Positions 1 through 12,375 are shown, counted from the stretch's first letter. The stretch is 64,000 nucleotides of DNA from Daphnia pulex (GCF_021134715.1 NC_060021.1:186001-250000); one strand, 5' to 3'. The notes: generated by a model from the letters alone, not told the origin. Program-made: numbers and translations.

Positions 1-860
1 CCCCCTATTGTTTATTCCCCCCCAATTTACTGTACAATATTCAGTGTGTTAAAATAGACGAGAGGTAAAAGACACGGTTTTGTTCGTGTCTAATTTATTC
101 AACTTGGAAACTGTAAGTAAACGGCCCGACACGCCGAACATCCCTATTACATTTTCTACAAAGATCTTGTCACGTCATCGTCACGTGTAGCAAAATTTAA
201 ATTACGTGAAAATAACCTACGAAAATAAACAAGTTGGACGGCAACAGGCTTATCATTCACGGTGAGTAGTTGCAAAGCAAGTTTGACCCGTTTGTGAGCA
301 GGTCGAGCAGCCGAAAAACAAAACAAATTTGTAGTAAACACTCATTTAAATAAATTGCGCAACGCTGTCTTATTATGGAAAAGTCAGACAGACGAATAAT
401 AAAGTGGACGAGTCCTCTCCCTGTCCATTACAAGGCTGAAAATAAAAGCTCTGATAGAAGGGCCGCTTAGCAACTCGCACGAGGGAGAAAAGCCGGAGAG
501 ATTTTTCCGTACACGCGCAAGGAATTCCCAAGAAGCGAAACGTGATCCTCCTTAATTGTTTACTGCTTCTTAGTCAGGTATTATAAATTGAATAGGTCCT
601 TTAGTCCTTGGTCGTTTGCGTCATGAGACGTCCGAAAAACAAACAACAACGTTTTGCCGCTGGCGAGGTTTTGTGTTACGTGCCTGCGGTGGCATCGGCA
701 CTAAGAAGACTAGAGTCTTTATTACTTTCATGCTATGCACAATTCTAGCTCAGTTGTGTTTGCCTAGCAACATAGATAAGATCACTCTGGTGAGTGGTAG
801 AAGTCTTGGTATTCTTTTAACTTGCAAGTTGCATTTGTTTTCTTAGGGTTTACCTTCACA
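1..860. promoter_or_regulatory. Upstream region, putative promoter and 5' UTR of pyruvate carboxylase
   Basis: No convincing protein gene is seen in the first 600 bases. A TATA-like element lies near 580-588 (TATAAATT), about 30 bases before a plausible transcript start near 610. A donor (GTGAGT at 790) and an acceptor (AG at 845-846) define a 57-bp intron in the 5' UTR, so the pyruvate carboxylase start at 861 sits 14 bases inside exon 2. An upstream ATG at 623 opens a short frame that closes near 748, before the intron, and is not in frame with the main protein. The TATA assignment is inference. Confidence 0.4.
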
Positions 861-3800
861 ATGCTGGGAGCTTGTGTATCGAGATGGGGCCTCACTGGCT
901 TGCCCCTGCGTCTTCTGAACAGCAAAACGTGCTGCCCCACCACACAGCTCTACCAATCGCAGGCCAATTATTCACCCAACAAATGCAAAGATGTGGAATA
1001 CAAACCCATCAGATCAGTCCTGGTGGCCAATAGAGGTATATCTGACATTTTATTGTTCAATTTGTCCTTTTTATCAATGCCTTTTATCGAAACAGGTGAA
1101 ATTGCCATCAGAGTGTTTCGTGCTTGCAGCGAGCTAGGCATTCGTTCTGTGGCCATCTACTCAGAGCAGGACAAAATGCAAGTGCACAGGCAAAAGGCAG
1201 ATGAATCTTACCTGGTTGGCAAAGGTCTGGCTCCAGTTGCTGCGTATCTTTCCATTCCGGAAATCATCCGTGTCGCCAAAGAAAACCGAGTCGACGCCAT
1301 CCACCCTGGCTACGGTTTCCTCTCCGAGCGAGCAGATTTCGCACAAGCTTGCGTCGACAGTGGCATCCGTTTTATTGGCCCGTCTCCTCGCGTTGTCCAC
1401 CAAATGGGCGACAAAGTAGCTGCAAGGCAGGCGGCCATCGAAGCCAATGTCCCAATCGTCCCTGGAACTCCAGGTATTCACTTTTCTTTCTTTAATTGTG
1501 CACTGATTTCTGACTTGATTTTCATTTATCACAGGCCCAGTAACGACAACCGAAGAAGCAGTCAACTTTTGCCGAGAATATGGTCTGCCCGTCATCTTCA
1601 AAGCCGCTTACGGTGGTGGCGGCCGCGGTATGCGTGTCGTGCGTAAAATGGAAGAAGTGGAGGAGCTCTTCCAGAGGGCCACATCCGAAGCCCTGGCCGC
1701 TTTCGGCAACGGGGCCATGTTCATCGAGAAGTTTGTCGAGAGACCCAGGCACATTGAAGTGCAGATTCTTGGCGACCGAGCCGGAAACGTTGTCCATCTT
1801 TTCGAACGCGATTGCTCGGTCCAGCGCCGTCACCAGAAGGTGGTGGAAATCGCCCCAGCACCTAATCTCGACCCGGCTGTTCGCGAGCGTATGACCATCG
1901 ATGCCGTTCGACTTTGCCAGCACGTCGGTTACGAAAATGCCGGAACGGTCGAATTTCTGGTTGACGAAGCTGGCCGTCATTACTTTATCGAAGTTAACGC
2001 TCGATTGCAGGTAATTTAGCTCTTGGCTGTTTTGAAATTGAATTTACCAATGGAATTTCCTTTGTTGCAAATTAGGTGGAGCACACTGTGACGGAAGAGG
2101 TGACGGGCATAGACCTTGTCCAGCACCAAGTCAAGATCGCCGAAGGCCTGACTCTACCCGAATTGGGTCTAGATCAGAGCAAAATCAAAATTCAGGGCAG
2201 TGCCATCCAGTGCCGCATGACGACAGAAGATCCGGCTAAAAACTTCCAGCCGGACACTGGCCGCATCGAAGTATTCCGGAGCGGCGAAGGTATGGGCATT
2301 CGTTTGGACAGCGCCTCGGCCTTTGCCGGTGCCATCATCTCGCCCTACTACGACTCGTTGCTGGTCAAAGTCATCGCTCACGCCGGAAATCTGCCGGCCT
2401 CGGCCGCCAAAATGGTCCGAGCTCTGCGGGAATTCCGCGTCCGAGGTGTCAAGACCAATATTCCATTCCTACTCAACGTCTTGGAGAACCAAAAGTTTCT
2501 AACGGGCACCCTGGACACTTACTTTATCGACGAGCATCCCGAGCTGTTCCAGTTTGTTCCGTCACAGAATCGCGCACAAAAGTTGCTCAACTATGTCGGT
2601 GACGTCCTGGTCAACGGCCCGCTCACCCCACTGGGCACCGATCTCAAACCGGCCCACGTGGAACCGCAAGTCCCGGCGGTTGATTCCAGCCGCCAACTGG
2701 GCGGATTCCGCGAAATCATTACGGAGCAAGGCCCGGAAGCCTTCGCCAAAGCCGTCCGCAACCACAAGGGTCTCCTGCTGATGGACACGACTTTCCGTGA
2801 CGCCCACCAGTCTCTGCTGGCCACCCGAGTCCGCACTCACGACCTGCTCAAAGTCTCGCCGTACGTGGCCCAGAATTTCTCGTCGCTCTACAGTCTGGAG
2901 AATTGGGGTGGTGCCACGTTCGACGTGGCCATGCGGTTCCTGCACGAGTGCCCGTGGGAGCGATTGGAGGAGATGCGACGCGTCATGCCAAACATTCCAT
3001 TCCAGATGTTGTTGCGCGGGGCCAACGCCGTCGGCTACACCAGTTACCCGGACAATGTCGTCTACAAGTTTTGCGAACTGGCCGTTCAAACAGGTACACT
3101 GGACAGATGAAACACAAGTTGATTGAAACTCTTATTAAATTTGTTTTAATTTTACTTGACGACAGGAATGGACATTTTCCGAGTCTTTGATTCCCTGAAT
3201 TATCTGCCCAATATGATGTTGGGCATTGATGCCGTAGGCAAGGCCGGCGGTGTAGTGGAAGCGGCCATTTCTTACTCTGGTGATATTTCGGACCCGTCAA
3301 GGACCAAGTACACCCTGCCTTATTATTTGGATCTGGCCGACGAGTTGGTCAAGGCCGGCACTCACGTCCTCTGCATCAAGGACATGGCTGGGCTCCTCAA
3401 GCCTCGGGCGGCGACTATGCTGATTGACGGCATCCGCCAACGTCATCCGGACGTTCCCATCCACGTCCACACGCACGACACTTCTGGCGCCGGAGTCGCC
3501 TCGATGCTGGCCGCTGCTCAAGCCGGAGCTGACGTTGTCGATGTGGCTGTCGATTCCATGTCGGGCATGACCAGCCAGCCGTCCATGGGCGCCGTTGTGG
3601 CCAGTCTGCAGGGCTCCGAGTTGGACACGGGCATTTCACTCGAGTCCGTCAGCGACTATTCAGCCTATTGGGAGCAGGCCCGCACGCTCTACGCTCCGTT
3701 TGAATGTTGCGTCACCATGAAGTCGGGCAACGCCGACGTCTATCTCAACGAGATCCCAGGCGGCCAGTACACCAATTTGCAGTTCCAGGCCTATTCTCTC

Positions 3801-4826
3801 GGACTGGGCAATCAATTTGAGGACGTCAAGAAAGCCTACAGGGAGGCCAATCAACTCCTTGGCGACATTATCAAAGTCACTCCGTCCAGCAAAACTGTCG
3901 GAGACTTGGCCCAGTTTATGGTCCAAAATAAGTTATCTGGCCAGGACGTCCTGGATCGCGCCGAGGAGCTCAGCTTCCCCAAATCGGTGGTTGAATTCAT
4001 GCAGGGATATTTGGGCATTCCGTACGGTGGATTCCCCGAACCGTTCCGCACTCGAGTTCTCAAAGGTATGCCCAAGGTCGAGGGCCGTCCAGGAGCCTCA
4101 ATGCCGTCCATGGACCTGGACAAATTAAAGGAAGATTTGATTGAAGCTCATGGCAATCAGGTACTACCCATTAATTCTATATATTTCTAAATTTAAAATT
4201 TTGTTGCTGTTCGTCACAGATCCGCGATGTTGACGTCATGTCGGCCGCCATGTACCCGTCCGTCTGCAAAGAATATCTCGAGTTCCGCTCCAAGTACGGT
4301 CCGGTCGACAAATTCGCAACGCGCATTTTCCTCACGGGCCCCAAAGTCGGCGAGGAATTTGAGGTGACCATTGAGAAGGGCAAGACGTTGCACATCAAAA
4401 CTTTGGCCATGGCCGAAGATTTGACCAAAACTGGCGACCGCGAAGTTTTCTTCGAGCTCAACGGCCAATTGCGCTCCGTTTTCATCCGTGACAATACGGC
4501 GGCCAAGGAACTGCACATTCATCCCAAGGCGGAGAAAGGCGTCAAAGGCTCAGTGGGAGCTCCAATGCCTGGAACGGTGATTGATCTCAGAGTGAAAGCC
4601 GGCGATAAAGTCGAAAAGGGACAACCACTGGTTGTTTTATCGGCCATGAAAATGGAAATGGTCGTCCAGTCTCCTTGCACAGGTAATTTTGATAAGATAA
4701 ATCATTAAAAGAATAGAAAATCAATTTTTACTGTTTGTTCCAGGAACCGTGAAAACGGTGGACATCGCCAAGGATATGAAACTTGAAGGCGACGACTTGC
4801 TCCTGACCATCGAAGAGTCGAAATAA
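861..4826 (+). CDS. PC: Pyruvate carboxylase, mitochondrial
   Basis: Biotin enzyme that carboxylates pyruvate to oxaloacetate in the mitochondrial matrix (anaplerosis, gluconeogenesis). Coding exons: 861-1035, 1096-1473, 1535-2010, 2076-3093, 3166-4160, 4220-4682, 4744-4826, giving 1,195 residues, the normal animal length. The first ~50 residues are basic and hydroxylated, as expected for a mitochondrial presequence. The biotin carboxylase module follows ([17 protein letters not shown]; glycine-rich ATP loop [30 protein letters not shown]). The carboxyltransferase module begins near [17 protein letters not shown], and the C-terminal biotinyl domain carries AMKMEM with the biotin lysine near residue 1157. 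The start is the first ATG in frame after the 5' UTR intron. All junctions keep phase, so the gene looks functional. Confidence 0.97.
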
Positions 4827-5936
4827 AACTCTAGTTGAAACCAAAAAATAGAAATGAATACAAACAAAATCGTTTTCGTAGTCATGGTTGGACGTATAGC
4901 CATTCAGTGTTTGGTTTGGAGGGGGGTGGTGGTGAAGGGCGTCGAATGGCTCATCAAATCATTTCAAAAATCCAACAGTCATATCTGTTCGTTTTCGCTT
5001 GTCTCTTTTTTGGATTCATTCAGTTTTGAATTGTTCTCTCTCTAACAAGCCGTTCGGCCCGTGGGGCGACGCATATCGTCTTCCTAAATGTTTTCTTCTT
5101 TTATTTTCGATTTATTTGTTCTCAAGTTTATCTGTTAGCGTGTGGCCTTGTGTTTGCTTTGCGCTAACTCCGTTTTTTTTTTGGGGTCTACATCTCGATT
5201 GAGAAGTGTAAACCTTGTCATAGCTTTGTCTTGTTTGGCTTTTCCTGACTATAGCATTCACAATTGTCCTAGGAGGTTTTCTCTGTTAACTTTTTTTTTA
5301 ACTGCTGTTGCAGAGTTACAGATGGAATGTTGTTGTCTCATTGTATGCGAAAATATAATAGATGACTTGTGTTCAATGTTCGATAATCTTTTCATTTCAT
5401 GTAGTTTTTAAAAAATAGGGTTCTCCTATTTTATTCGTGTATCATAAAAATGAGCTGGCGAGTGGGCGACTATCGTTTCAACAGGACATTTGACAAGTAA
5501 TTAACAAGATACACATTAACTTTACTTTGAAGGAATGCGAAACATGAAAAGATAATTAAAATTGGAAATTATTTTGCACATTAAGTAATAGTGTAACTGT
5601 AATACTTTTGAAAAAATGATTGGTCTGGGTATGTTGGATTTGCATCATAGATTACTATGGCAACCGCGGTCATTGTGCAGACGAATTAATCTGTTATCAA
5701 AGTTAATGGCGTTAATGGTAATACATTTAAACGGTGATTTTCAAAGATTATTTTGTTTGTAACTGTGTGAACAATAACCTTTAACTTTTGTATTATATAA
5801 CATCAATAATTCTCAATCCATAACATTTTTCCTTCCAAAAAATGAGGCTAGCATGAGGATGCTTGCTCTATTTATATACCTCGACTAAAGAACTGCGAAT
5901 ATTTTGAATGGTTCTGCAGGACGCGAAGTGAAAAAA
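4827..5936. other. Intergenic: pyruvate carboxylase 3' UTR and ALG12 upstream region
   Basis: T-rich, AT-rich DNA without a supported gene. Open frames here are short and lack coding character. An AATAAA overlaps the pyruvate carboxylase stop (4822-4827), too close to the stop to be the likely poly(A) signal. No clear TATA box precedes ALG12. Confidence 0.5.
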
Positions 5937-8012
5937 ATGGATTGGCTTCTGATTCTTTGCTCTTTAGTCCACATATTCCTATGTCCATTCACCAAAGTTG
6001 AAGAGAGTTTCAATCTTCAAGCTATACATGACATACTTTACCATCGGACAGACATTCAAGAGGTAAATTTTATTTTCATTTCAGCTTCAGAAATGTAATA
6101 ACTTTTGGTATTTCACTAGTATGACCACTTGGAATTCCCTGGTGTGGTCCCACGCACTTTCCTTGGCCCAATAGCTGTATCGTTTGTGTCTGCTCCATTT
6201 GTGGCCTTGTTCCGTGCCTTGGAAATTCCCAAAGATGCTTCCTTGTATTTAGGTAATACCCTTTGAATCCTTTTTGCTTTTAATCATCTCGTAACCAAAC
6301 CAATTTCTTAGTGAGATGTGCTTTGGGGGCTATCGTTCTATGGCCACTCATTAAATTGAGAAAGAGGATCCAAGAAATGTTGGGCCAGGGAACATCAAAC
6401 TGGTTTGTTTTTATTACCGTTTCCCAGTTCCACTTTCTTTTCTACCTCAGCCGGCCCCTTCCTAACACTATGGCTCTCCCTCTTGGTAAAGTTTTGTTTT
6501 ACTTGAGGAGAACTATTGAACACTTTAACCAGTGGCGCTTTTACCATTTTCAGTGCTGCTTGCTTATTACTACTGGCTTGGCCAGCAGCACGGGAAGTTT
6601 ATCGCTTGTTCAGCGGCTGCTATTCTCATCTTTCGCGGCGAATTGGCCATCCTTCTTGGCTTGATATTGCTGGGTGAATTATTGACCCGGCGCCTGTCTT
6701 TAGTCAAGTATGTAACACGATTTTATTGTTTAATTAATGAACAACTAATAGATTGAAATTCTTTCCACTAGAACTGTGATTTTTGCCGTGCCTTCTGGAC
6801 TCATCTGGCTGAGTCTAACTGTTTTGGTTGACTCTTTCTTTTGGCAACGACTTTTGTGGCCTGAAGGAGAAGTTCTGTGGTTCAACGTCGTTTTGAACAA
6901 GAGTGGCGATTGGGGTGTATCCTTTTTGAAATCAAGAAAATTATTATCTTATCAAAATATTGTTTAAATGGTATATGAACCTTAACTTGTAACTAGACTT
7001 CTCCGTTTCTTTGGTACTTCTACTCGGCCATCCCGCGAGCTATGGGCACGTCGCTGGTCCTGGTACCTGTGGGCATGTTTTTGGAACGAAGAGTTTTGCC
7101 TTTGACGCTACCACCGCTGTTCTTTGTCCTAGCCTATTCGTTCCTGCCTCACAAGGAGCTGCGATTCATCGTCTATGCTCTACCGCTGCTCAACGTCGCA
7201 GCTGCGGCCGCCTGCAGCCGATTGTAAGAGCCAATCCATATTTGAACTATTACCAAACTAATTGTCCCTTTTTAAATTGTAGGTGGGAGAACCGGACGAA
7301 GGGCAAATGGCGAACGTTACTGGCACTAGTAGCTATCGGTCATTTGGTGGCCAACTTGGTGTTGACTAGTTTCCTTTTGATGGTCTCGCGTGCTAATTAT
7401 CCTGGCGGAGAAGCCCTTTCCCTACTTCACAAAATGGAAAGCTACGAATCCAACGTGACTGTTCACATTGATGTGCTGGCTGCCCAAACAGGCATTTCTC
7501 GTTTCGGACAACTTCACGATAACTGGATGTAAATAATTTTATACATGAAACCGATTACTGTTATTTGATAGTTGCTAATGTTTTAAATTTCAAAAAGGTA
7601 CGACAAGACGGAGAATCTCAAAGCCGGAAGTCCGGAATTGAGGATGTTTCATTATTTGATTGCAGAAGCGAAAAGTAAACACGCCTACAATTTACGACCC
7701 TACTCGGAAACGCATGATATCGTAGCCCATATCGAAGGATTCTCTCACATCCGTTCTAGCTACAACCATTTCCCGCCTATTCGAATCAAAACAAAACCTT
7801 GCCTCTTTATTCTCAAAAACAAATACCCACCAGAAGAACTAGACTTTTCATTTACTCTGAGAAAACATCCAGTGGATACTTTTGAGGAACAAGCTACACC
7901 ACCCGCAGCAGATGTTGAAGTACCAGATCTTGAATCGACTAACAACTCTGAAACTGAAGGATTGCTACCTGATAACTCTACTGAAATCCCTGTTTCGATT
8001 CAGAATGTGTAA
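5937..8012 (+). CDS. ALG12: ALG12-like dolichyl-P-Man alpha-1,6-mannosyltransferase
   Basis: Polytopic ER enzyme that adds the eighth mannose (alpha-1,6) to Man7GlcNAc2-PP-dolichol during assembly of the N-glycan precursor. Exons: 5937-6062, 6120-6252, 6312-6485, 6554-6707, 6772-6916, 6997-7223, 7283-7528, 7598-8012; 539 residues, typical for the family. The N-terminus has the GT22 signature [17 protein letters not shown] followed by [13 protein letters not shown]. Several hydrophobic segments follow, with the conserved [13 protein letters not shown] and [15 protein letters not shown] blocks. The ATG at 5937 places the first membrane segment ([15 protein letters not shown]) at the N-terminus as in homologues. 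The stop lies 142 bases from the stop of the convergent COX7A-like gene. Confidence 0.95.
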
Positions 8013-8154
8013 GATTGAATCATCTGATATTTGGTGTGTTTTTGTATCTATCTAGTCAGATTACAGCTGCACAAACTCCTCAGTCTTTTTTTTATTTTTC
8101 AGCAAATTTTGCCTATATACAGTCTAATCAACACAAACTTTCAGGATGTTAAGT

Positions 8155-8680
8155 TTAGGCTTTCTTGGGGAAAGCAAAGTCGTAGTAGAACTTCAGTGTC
8201 ATTCCCATACCAGCAACAATCAGCGCAGAGGTTAAGAAGAAAGCCACACGGTCAGCTGGGGTCTTTTCATGGACCATGTTTCCATCAGCCAACTAAAATT
8301 TAAAAAAAAAATTTATTGTTTTATTAACATGAATTGCTTGTTGTAATCCTCCATTAATTTAACAGCTTTTAACGAAACAAGATCTGGACCCAAAAGTAGT
8401 TTCAAATACTTTAAAATATTGCTAAGAACTGTTACTTTCATTGAACTTGAGTTCTTTATATCTAAAACAACAGCATTTGTCAATAAAAAATACCTGAAAG
8501 AATTCTTGTTTGGCTCTGATTTTGGCCAGCTCTGGTGTCATTTTTGCCGAACTCATTTGGCGAGTACCAGCCAGGCGCGAAACAGTTGCAAGACGCTGAA
8601 ATAAGGAAAACAACAATCTTAAGTAACGAGTATGTTTAATTTAACACACTTAATCAACTATTTACCTGAATAGCATTCAT
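8155..8680 (-). CDS. Cytochrome c oxidase subunit 7A-like
   Basis: Small single-pass subunit of mitochondrial complex IV. Exons on the minus strand: 8666-8680 (only five codons, MNAIQ), 8494-8595, 8155-8292; 84 residues. The N-terminus is an amphipathic, arginine-rich presequence. KQEFFQ, then DG..VHEKTP.DR, then one transmembrane segment (VAFFLTSALIVAGMGMTLKF), then a short charged tail match the order of elements in COX7A. Both introns are phase 0. The protein could instead be a related 7A paralogue, since sequence identity to vertebrate COX7A is modest. Confidence 0.75.
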
Positions 8681-9508
8681 GATTGTAATTTTCAATATCG
8701 ACGTGCGAGAAATCTAGACTGTAATGGCGACTGGAGCTTATCGACTAATGCGACGTTGAGTTTCAGCGGTGAAAAAACAAACTAAAGTTGGTGTGAACGA
8801 TAAGCTTGAATATCGATTATTATATCGGCCGCGCCAATTTTAAAAGATCTTCAGACAAAATCCGCATTCGTTGCATTTCTGTTTTTAATGGATTTTCTTT
8901 CTAATTCGAGTCGGATTTTAAAAAATGTGTCGCGGATATAAAATTGAAATGTAAGTGGACAGGAGAGAAACTGAAATTACAAAACAATTTCAAAAGTAAT
9001 AAATAAAGCTAAAAATCTGATTACATACCACCGTGTTGAATCAATTTTTAAAAGCAATTTCAAATAATCGGACGTGGGCCAAGTTTTCCAAGTAGGATCT
9101 TTTGTTTGTAACGCCGCTAGGTTCTCTAGTAGTAGATCTATCCGTCCTCCTGTCAGTGTGGCAGGATTGTTCGTGGAACACGGACGACAAAAAGCGTAAT
9201 AAACCCTCATCTCAAATCTCATATAATACTTGTGAGTATTATTTTTTTACCTCTAACGTTTATCGCCTGATAATTAAGTTATAAGAGTTGTTCAGTCGAT
9301 TGAAATAAACGGTTATGTGAGATGTGTGTTTATGAACGAATCGATTGAACAATCTCTTTTGTGTGTTCCTTAGTATAATAATAGAAAAGACGAAAATTTT
9401 GTTTTTGAAATTTTTGTTTTTATTGATTGATATCCAATTTAATTTAAGACGAATTAAGAAATTTTGACATTTCAATATGTTGTTCAGCTCCGGTGTTTAT
9501 CCTTTCCA
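8681..9508. other. Intergenic with direct repeat copy 1
   Basis: Upstream region of the COX7A-like gene followed by AT-rich DNA. No gene is seen. Bases about 9140-9240 are one copy of a diverged direct repeat whose second copy is at about 10970-11110. Confidence 0.5.
9140..9240 (+). repeat. Diverged direct repeat, copy 1
   Basis: Shares ordered blocks with 10970-11110: GTCAGTGTG, GATTGT..CGTGGAACAC, GACAA..AA.CGT, AAACCTC/AACCCTC, and AATCTCATA.AATACTTGTGAG. Both copies end in ACTT followed by a GTGAGT-like donor, suggesting a duplicated promoter plus first exon. The repeat flanks the intronless MIF4G gene. Confidence 0.5.
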
Positions 9509-10672
9509 CTAGCCCTCCAGATCGTCTTTAATCTTCTGATACAACACCAAGCTGTCATAATCCGCTTGTCCGACAAGTGCCATCCCGATTTCATCACCAA
9601 GTCCCGGGCTAGTTGCCGTAGTGTCAGATGAAACGGTGCTGCCCGACTCTGTGGGGGTCCCTGCTGACTGCGGGTCTTTGAATTCCGTTTCATCAGACTC
9701 CGTGTCGCTCTCATCGCCGTCAGGTTTAAACGTTTGTGTCGTTGCATCCGATTTGGCCGGTTGATGTTGAGGCTCTTTGTGTGCCGCTCCTTCCAGATGA
9801 GCCATGCTGACGCAGGCCAGCAATTGCTGTCTCTGTCGTGAGGACGGGGTGATTGGATCACAATTTTCTCCGGGTTCAGCGATGAAAAGCGTCTTCAGGA
9901 AGCAGATGAGTTCTTCAATCGATTGTTCAGTGTTGACTCCGGTCCCGAGACGATGGACCAGAGCATCGGCACAATCTGTGATCCAACCATCCGGCACTCC
10001 TGGAATTTCTCTCTTGAAAATGGCGGCCATCAGTTTGACGTTGTTCAATTTCTTGAGTTTCGAATCGCCATTTATTTCGTCGTCACTGGGCAGCGGCCGG
10101 TTGAATTCCTCGACGGCGAGTTGAAACAAGAGACGGGCGATGTTTTGTGTCCAGCGTTTGTAGTAGCCGCTCCTCAGTCGCTTCAACAGTTTGGCGTAAA
10201 GGTGAGAAATGTTTCCGTTTTCTAAAGCTCTGCTGAAAATGATATCGACAAATTCTTGCTCCACTTCCGATCGACGGGATTGGTGGTTAAACATCAGGAC
10301 CTCGATGATGTCTTTGGCCACCTTCTCGATTGACTCTGGCGTATTCTTCAACTTGCTCAGGTAGTCGCCGATTAATTCGATTTTAAAATAAGAGACGCAA
10401 AGAGGTGCCATTTCATCCCACTTGCGTCCCTTGAATAAATCTCTCAGAGGTAACGCAGTCATCTGTTCAAATTCTGATTCCATTAGAGGGATATTATGTC
10501 GATCTTCCAGCTTGCGAGTCGGTTGTAGTACTGGTAATCCTCGCAGTTTCAGCTCCGATTTGCATGGAGATTTTATCAAGTTGCGTAGAGTGCGAACGCA
10601 CCAACTGGCCAAGAGACCCGCAATAAAAGCGACAGAGACGAGAGAAATAATCATGTTGGTGGTGAAAGACAT
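9509..10672 (-). CDS. Intronless membrane-anchored MIF4G-domain protein
   Basis: 387 residues from the first ATG (10672), with no intron although neighbours are intron-rich. Residues about 7-25 form one hydrophobic segment (MIISLVSVAFIAGLLASW) followed by basic residues, so a signal-anchor with the bulk in the cytosol is likely. Residues about 85-270 resemble the HEAT-like MIF4G fold of eIF4G: IIFSRALENGNISHLYAKLL corresponds to the helix IFEKAI..P.FS..YA.LC, followed by ARLLFQLAVEEFNR, NNVKLMAAIFK and IEELICFLKTLF. The C-terminal ~100 residues are acidic, Ser/Thr-rich and probably disordered. Function is unknown; a role tethering translation or mRNA factors to a membrane is inference. The missing introns suggest retroposition. 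Confidence 0.7.
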   Translation of the reverse strand: MSFTTNMIISLVSVAFIAGLLASWCVRTLRNLIKSPCKSELKLRGLPVLQPTRKLEDRHNIPLMESEFEQMTALPLRDLFKGRKWDEMAPLCVSYFKIELIGDYLSKLKNTPESIEKVAKDIIEVLMFNHQSRRSEVEQEFVDIIFSRALENGNISHLYAKLLKRLRSGYYKRWTQNIARLLFQLAVEEFNRPLPSDDEINGDSKLKKLNNVKLMAAIFKREIPGVPDGWITDCADALVHRLGTGVNTEQSIEELICFLKTLFIAEPGENCDPITPSSRQRQQLLACVSMAHLEGAAHKEPQHQPAKSDATTQTFKPDGDESDTESDETEFKDPQSAGTPTESGSTVSSDTTATSPGLGDEIGMALVGQADYDSLVLYQKIKDDLEG

Positions 10673-12153
10673 GGTTGTTGAATTCAAGTTTTGATCTCTG
10701 AAATTCAGTTTATTTTTTTAGAAAACTTTGGTCCCCTATAAGTAACCTTTGGTGGTCAACAGTCGACTGGCAACTCCATTTTTCCTGGTTTAAGTGGCAC
10801 CATCATTAAAATTTAATTCATTTCAGGTTGCAATTTATGTTAATCGAATGTCAAATATTTTTTCCAATATTTATCAATTAAAATATTGGCAAATGGTTAA
10901 TATCACATATCTAAACTTTGATTCGAAAATTGCAACATCTCAATCCGACTGAACGTGAAGACCGCGAAACCCTCAGTGTCAACGTCAGTGTGTGGAAGTC
11001 TGATTGTCCTCGTGGAACACTGACAACGAGAAAACGTAAACGTGATAAAACCTCGATTAACATCCCATTAATTATTTTCCGAATCTCATACAATACTTGT
11101 GAGTTTGTGAGTTCAAGCTTGATCTTTTAACTCATTTGATTAAGATGGATGTTGTGTGAATCTTTGGAAATTAGGCTTCAGTTGGCTAAGCTATTGTGCT
11201 TGCAAACAGCTAGCAGGAACAGTATTACCATGTGTTATTGTTACCAGAATATTACCATTCATTATTGTTACCAGTATATTATTACCAGTAAATATGTTAT
11301 TTGTATATTATGCAGTGTAATTGGCACCCAAGAAGTTGGCAACACAACAAACTTTGTCATTACCCTGGCTTGGCTGAATTGCATATTCACATATAAATCT
11401 GACTCCAAATGAAATTGTTGGAGGATTTAGTTGTATGAAAAGGCATTAGGAATTCTGCCCAGTTTGTTGTGCCTCAAGATGTCTTTACGATAACCAGTAA
11501 AACTGCCTATTTCCTGATCTTTTCATTACATTATTGTGAAGCTTGTATAGTACATAAAATGTAGATATCAGAGAACTATTCCTTATTGTGATTTGTGACA
11601 AATTCTAAATTAAAAAAACAGTATCGATCCTTACGAACAAAGAAACGACATTCAACGACGAAATACGAGTTTCCACATTCCTGTTTGCTGCCTGCATATC
11701 AATCACACGTCGTGCAGTGAATGGTTTTCAATCGTCAAGTAAAAGTTGACTTTAGAAAGTCAAAATCGTCGTCTACAAACTTGTTTCCATCGACTCCATG
11801 TCCTTACTGAGACAAAACCACATTTGGTAAATTGCCATTTTAAATTAATTCAATTCATGGTATATTTATTTGTCTCTTTTGTTTTAGATTCATCAATTAG
11901 CCGAGGATATGTCTGATCTTATCTACACGGATTATATACATGGAACATCTGGCTGGGCCAGGTGTCTGATGGGAATTGGATGAAAATGTTGCATTTCGTA
12001 GTACTTGTAGCTTTGTAGTACGATGGGTAAGAAACTAAGAACTAAAAAACGGAAATCAATTTCTATACAGCCAGTTGGTTGTTGGACGATATTAATGCAT
12101 CTATTCAAATTTCAAAGTAACGGTATTTCGGCACGGAATTGGAGTTGTACAAC
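10673..12153. other. Intergenic with direct repeat copy 2
   Basis: AT-rich. Holds the second direct repeat copy (10970-11110, ending in a donor-like GTGAGT) and possible untranslated exon material near 11889-11990 (acceptor TTTTAG at 11883-11888). No protein gene of convincing length is seen. Confidence 0.4.
10970..11110 (+). repeat. Diverged direct repeat, copy 2
   Basis: Partner of 9140-9240. This copy is about 40 bases longer, with an extra AT-rich insert before the shared AATCTCATACAATACTTG block. It ends at a donor-like site and may be the first exon of a plus-strand transcript running into 11.9-12.4 kb. Confidence 0.45.
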
Positions 12154-12375
12154 ATGGACAACTCGTCTCAAATGTCGATGCGCAGTTTCCCTGTCAACAG
12201 TCTCAATCAAAAGTAAGTTTATTATGTCTCCCTAATTTTTCAATTAGATTTTCTCCATCGAAAGAAAATTTCATAATCTTGGACTAGTCTTAAAATTTTA
12301 AATATTCAATGCAGCGATCGTCATCTGTCGTCATCCGTGCGTGTTCTATTTATTAACGAAAGAATTGACGCATAG
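12154..12375 (+). CDS. Possible small spliced ORF, unrecognised
   Basis: Two exons (12154-12212 and 12315-12375) with good splice signals (GTAAGT; TTCAATGCAG) join in frame to give 39 residues rich in Ser and Asn. An acceptor at 11888 and a donor at the end of the direct repeat near 11104 suggest upstream untranslated exons. The product is not recognised. It may be a relic of a larger gene or a non-coding transcript. Confidence 0.25.

Noticed and set aside
616-846. Open frame covering the pyruvate carboxylase leader
   Set aside because: It begins with TTG, crosses a clear 5' UTR intron and is out of frame with the enzyme.
5640-5662. RFX X-box-like sequence (GTTGCCATAGTAAT)
   Set aside because: The second half-site ends AAT rather than AAC, and the nearest gene (ALG12) is not ciliary.
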